A stretch of 64,000 bases of DNA from DATBRC01 sp036560485. Its GTDB lineage: Bacteria > Pseudomonadota > Gammaproteobacteria > Burkholderiales > Burkholderiaceae_D. Both the position numbers and the translations under genes were made by a program. Position 1 is the first letter of the stretch, and every line of letters starts with the position of its first letter. The notes under the pieces are model-generated. The model ran no database searches, was not told the DNA's origin, and was given only the letters and a program-made list of their open reading frames with translations. Below, piece after piece: positions 62,869 to 64,000 of the stretch. The DNA is taken from assembly GCA_036560485.1 (NCBI GenBank), contig DATBRC010000054.1:221090-285089 (forward strand), in the 5' to 3' direction.

Positions 62869-63213
62869 TTTGTTCTCACATCATTTCAATCTAACGGTGG
62901 CATGCGCAGCGACCGGGCCGGGAAAATTCCATTAATAAATTTATAATTTCAGTATAGGCCTAATGATTTGGATTAGTAGTTAACGAGAAAATTTAGGATT
63001 CCGTAAGTGCAAGTAGTTGAAATCGTCAAGCGTCAAAGTAAATGACTGCGCATATGGCTGCATTGCGGGATTTCGATAAAACAAGAGATCAATACAAATT
63101 GCAGAACGATCATTTCAGACGATGTGTGTCCTAGAGGTTCTGCGTAGAGTATAAATAGTTCAGAAGTGTTTTTTGATCGGCTGCGCTTGATGGATAGCCG
63201 AACGTCTGCATTC
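62869..63213. other. 345-base gap without a recognised gene
   Basis: An AT-rich spacer upstream of the GGDEF-EAL gene and after the small minus-strand gene. I see no RNA gene, long inverted repeat or confident promoter. Transcription of the GGDEF-EAL gene must start here. Confidence 0.35.
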
Positions 63214-63447
63214 TTAGTACGAGCAATTGGTCTGAGACTGTCGCCGTTGCTTGCAACCGCTAAGTACTCTGTTTACCAATTCCCTCGGTATATTTTTTTC
63301 TAGCAGAAATGCACGCGCTACTTTGTCGCCGAGCGTCTTCTGAAAAATGATCGCATGTTCGATTGCTACAGCCATACCGGTGTTTGTGCGACGTAAGTGT
63401 TTTATGCCACTCGGCATTGTCTTGATAGTTTCACTTTCATCTTGCAT
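63214..63447 (-). CDS. Hypothetical small protein (77 aa)
   Basis: I do not recognise this product. It starts MQDESETIKTM and has one helical core (AIEHAIIFQKTLGDKVARAFLLEKNIPRELVNRVL) followed by a basic tail with two Cys. AGGAG sits 6 bases before the ATG at 63447, which I prefer over the ATG at 63468. Similar small helical proteins near c-di-GMP genes are often uncharacterised regulators; no role is proposed here. Confidence 0.6.
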   Translation of the reverse strand: MQDESETIKTMPSGIKHLRRTNTGMAVAIEHAIIFQKTLGDKVARAFLLEKNIPRELVNRVLSGCKQRRQSQTNCSY

Positions 63448-63635
63448 ATTATTCTCCTGTTTATCCAACTCTTCTAGAGACGATGGTGGAGAATAAGGGC
63501 TAAGTTATGGAAGGTCTGTGCGTGATCGCACGCAGCAAGAGCAGATGGTTAACTCGCTACCGCGTTCGGACAATGCATTTAGCTAAATGTCTAGCTGACC
63601 TAAACCATGCGACTTAGTGACATACAGAAACAAAA

Positions 63636-63859
63636 GTGGAGAAAGGATTGTTAATCGTCATGGTCGCCGTGCTCATGGCCTTGACGATTTTAATATTGGA
63701 TAAGTTTGTGAAACGCATGTTGACAGCAACATTGGATGCAGTGGGCACCAGTTTGCTACAACGAGTGACTGCAGAAGGCATCGAAACTGACCTGCAATAT
63801 GATTTTCTGAGGTTACAACATGCGAAGAGGGGCAAGGCTACTACTTTAGTCGCCTGCTC
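63636..63859 (+). pseudogene. Degenerate EAL-domain gene fragment
   Basis: A relic of the C-terminal part of an EAL phosphodiesterase. The plus-strand frame reads ILILDKFVKRM, then LTATLDAVGTSLLQRVTAEGIETDLQYDFLRLQ, matching the KIDxSFV and AEGVETxxQ-FLR segments of EAL domains with about ten residues missing between. At about 63817-63819 one base has been lost from an A-run; in the shifted frame the sequence continues T-C-E-E-G-Q-G-Y-Y-F-S-R, the expected EAL end. At 63860 it is cut by an insertion sequence. The N-terminal half is absent. Confidence 0.75.
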
Positions 63860-64000
63860 TGTTGAGAATCACTTAAAACTGACCCACTGTTTTCATCGAA
63901 ATTTGACCCACCCTATTTTTGCGTAGATTACTATGCCTCTGTGGATAAGTCTTGTGGTTTCGGGTTGGTTTCTCCTTTCTTGACGGTTTTTTTGGTGGAA
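63860..64000 (-). mobile_element. End of an IS21-like insertion sequence
   Basis: The element begins at TGTTGAGAATCACTT (63860) and shows two copies of the TGACCCACC-type subterminal repeat (at about 63880 and 63903), as in IS21-family ends, which carry several such repeats. Read on the minus strand this is the downstream end, so the rest of the element lies off the right edge. It interrupts the EAL relic after its final GQGYYFSRLL text. Confidence 0.7.
63931..64000 (-). CDS. C-terminal end of a putative IS21 IstB-like protein (partial)
   Basis: A minus-strand frame entering from the right edge reads STKKTVKKGETNPKPQD and stops at TAG (63931-63933), about 70 bases inside the element end. Its position directly before the IS terminus fits the helper ATPase istB, but 23 residues of a basic tail do not identify it. 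Low confidence. Confidence 0.35.
   Translation of the reverse strand, partial: STKKTVKKGETNPKPQDLSTEA

Noticed and set aside
63480..63495. GATGGTGGAG at the right end matches the complement of the last bases of ssrA (CTCCACCATC) and could be an attachment site
   Set aside because: Only ten bases match and the orientation is inverted; direct repeats are expected for an integrated element. Likely chance.

Overview
The window reads as chromosome of a betaproteobacterium of the Oxalobacteraceae type (Herminiimonas/Janthinobacterium-like). This is inferred from gene content and order: the run gyrA-serC-pheA-hisC-tyrA-aroA-cmk-rpsA-ihfB-lapA-lapB, groESL under a CIRCE operator, lone mltB and cysM, and a tmRNA with an ANDNSYALAA tag. 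No database search was possible, so the genus is an inference. Coding density is high, composition is moderate, and most of the window is housekeeping core.

Layout. 1-4.7 kb: malic enzyme (cut by the left edge), a rubrerythrin plus a separate tiny rubredoxin gene, then thiL-pgpA-pncC. 4.8-9.6 kb: an unrecognised exported protein made of two diverged copies of one module, pyrF, a DMT transporter, and a lemA-TPM-TPM set. 9.7-13.2 kb: an envelope operon (DUF2167, DUF898/YjgN, M48 peptidase). 13.3-18 kb: a 98-bp dispersed repeat, a small exported protein, dacB and groESL. 18-22.6 kb: a very large SARP/BTAD-AAA-TPR regulator flanked by DUF4242, AhpD-like and ABM-like small proteins. 22.9-27 kb: a PAS-GGDEF-EAL protein, an SDR and a cytochrome P450. 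27-34.4 kb: rbgA, an HDAC-like deacetylase, the MoxR-DUF58-transglutaminase operon and mltB. 34.4-53.7 kb: yaeQ, DUF1415, a small HTH protein, cysM, a ComEA-like protein, lapBA, ihfB, rpsA, cmk and the aromatic amino-acid/serine cluster to gyrA, then ompA, ubiG and gph.

53.7-64 kb is the accessory part. ssrA (tmRNA) is followed at once by a tyrosine recombinase and a MobV-like relaxase, a small integrative/mobilizable element whose far end I could not find. Next comes an operon of an unrecognised 139-aa protein, a double-domain KaiC-like ATPase and a PAS histidine kinase. There is no KaiB, KaiA or response regulator beside it, and the KaiC lacks the two canonical autophosphorylation residues. 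Opposite it lies a GGDEF-EAL protein with nine perfect R-E heptads at its N terminus. The right edge holds a frameshifted EAL-domain relic cut by the end of an IS21-like insertion sequence.

The strongest candidates for something undescribed are the KaiC-like/139-aa/histidine-kinase operon, the R-E heptad c-di-GMP protein, the 98-bp inverted-terminal repeat element and the duplicated exported protein.
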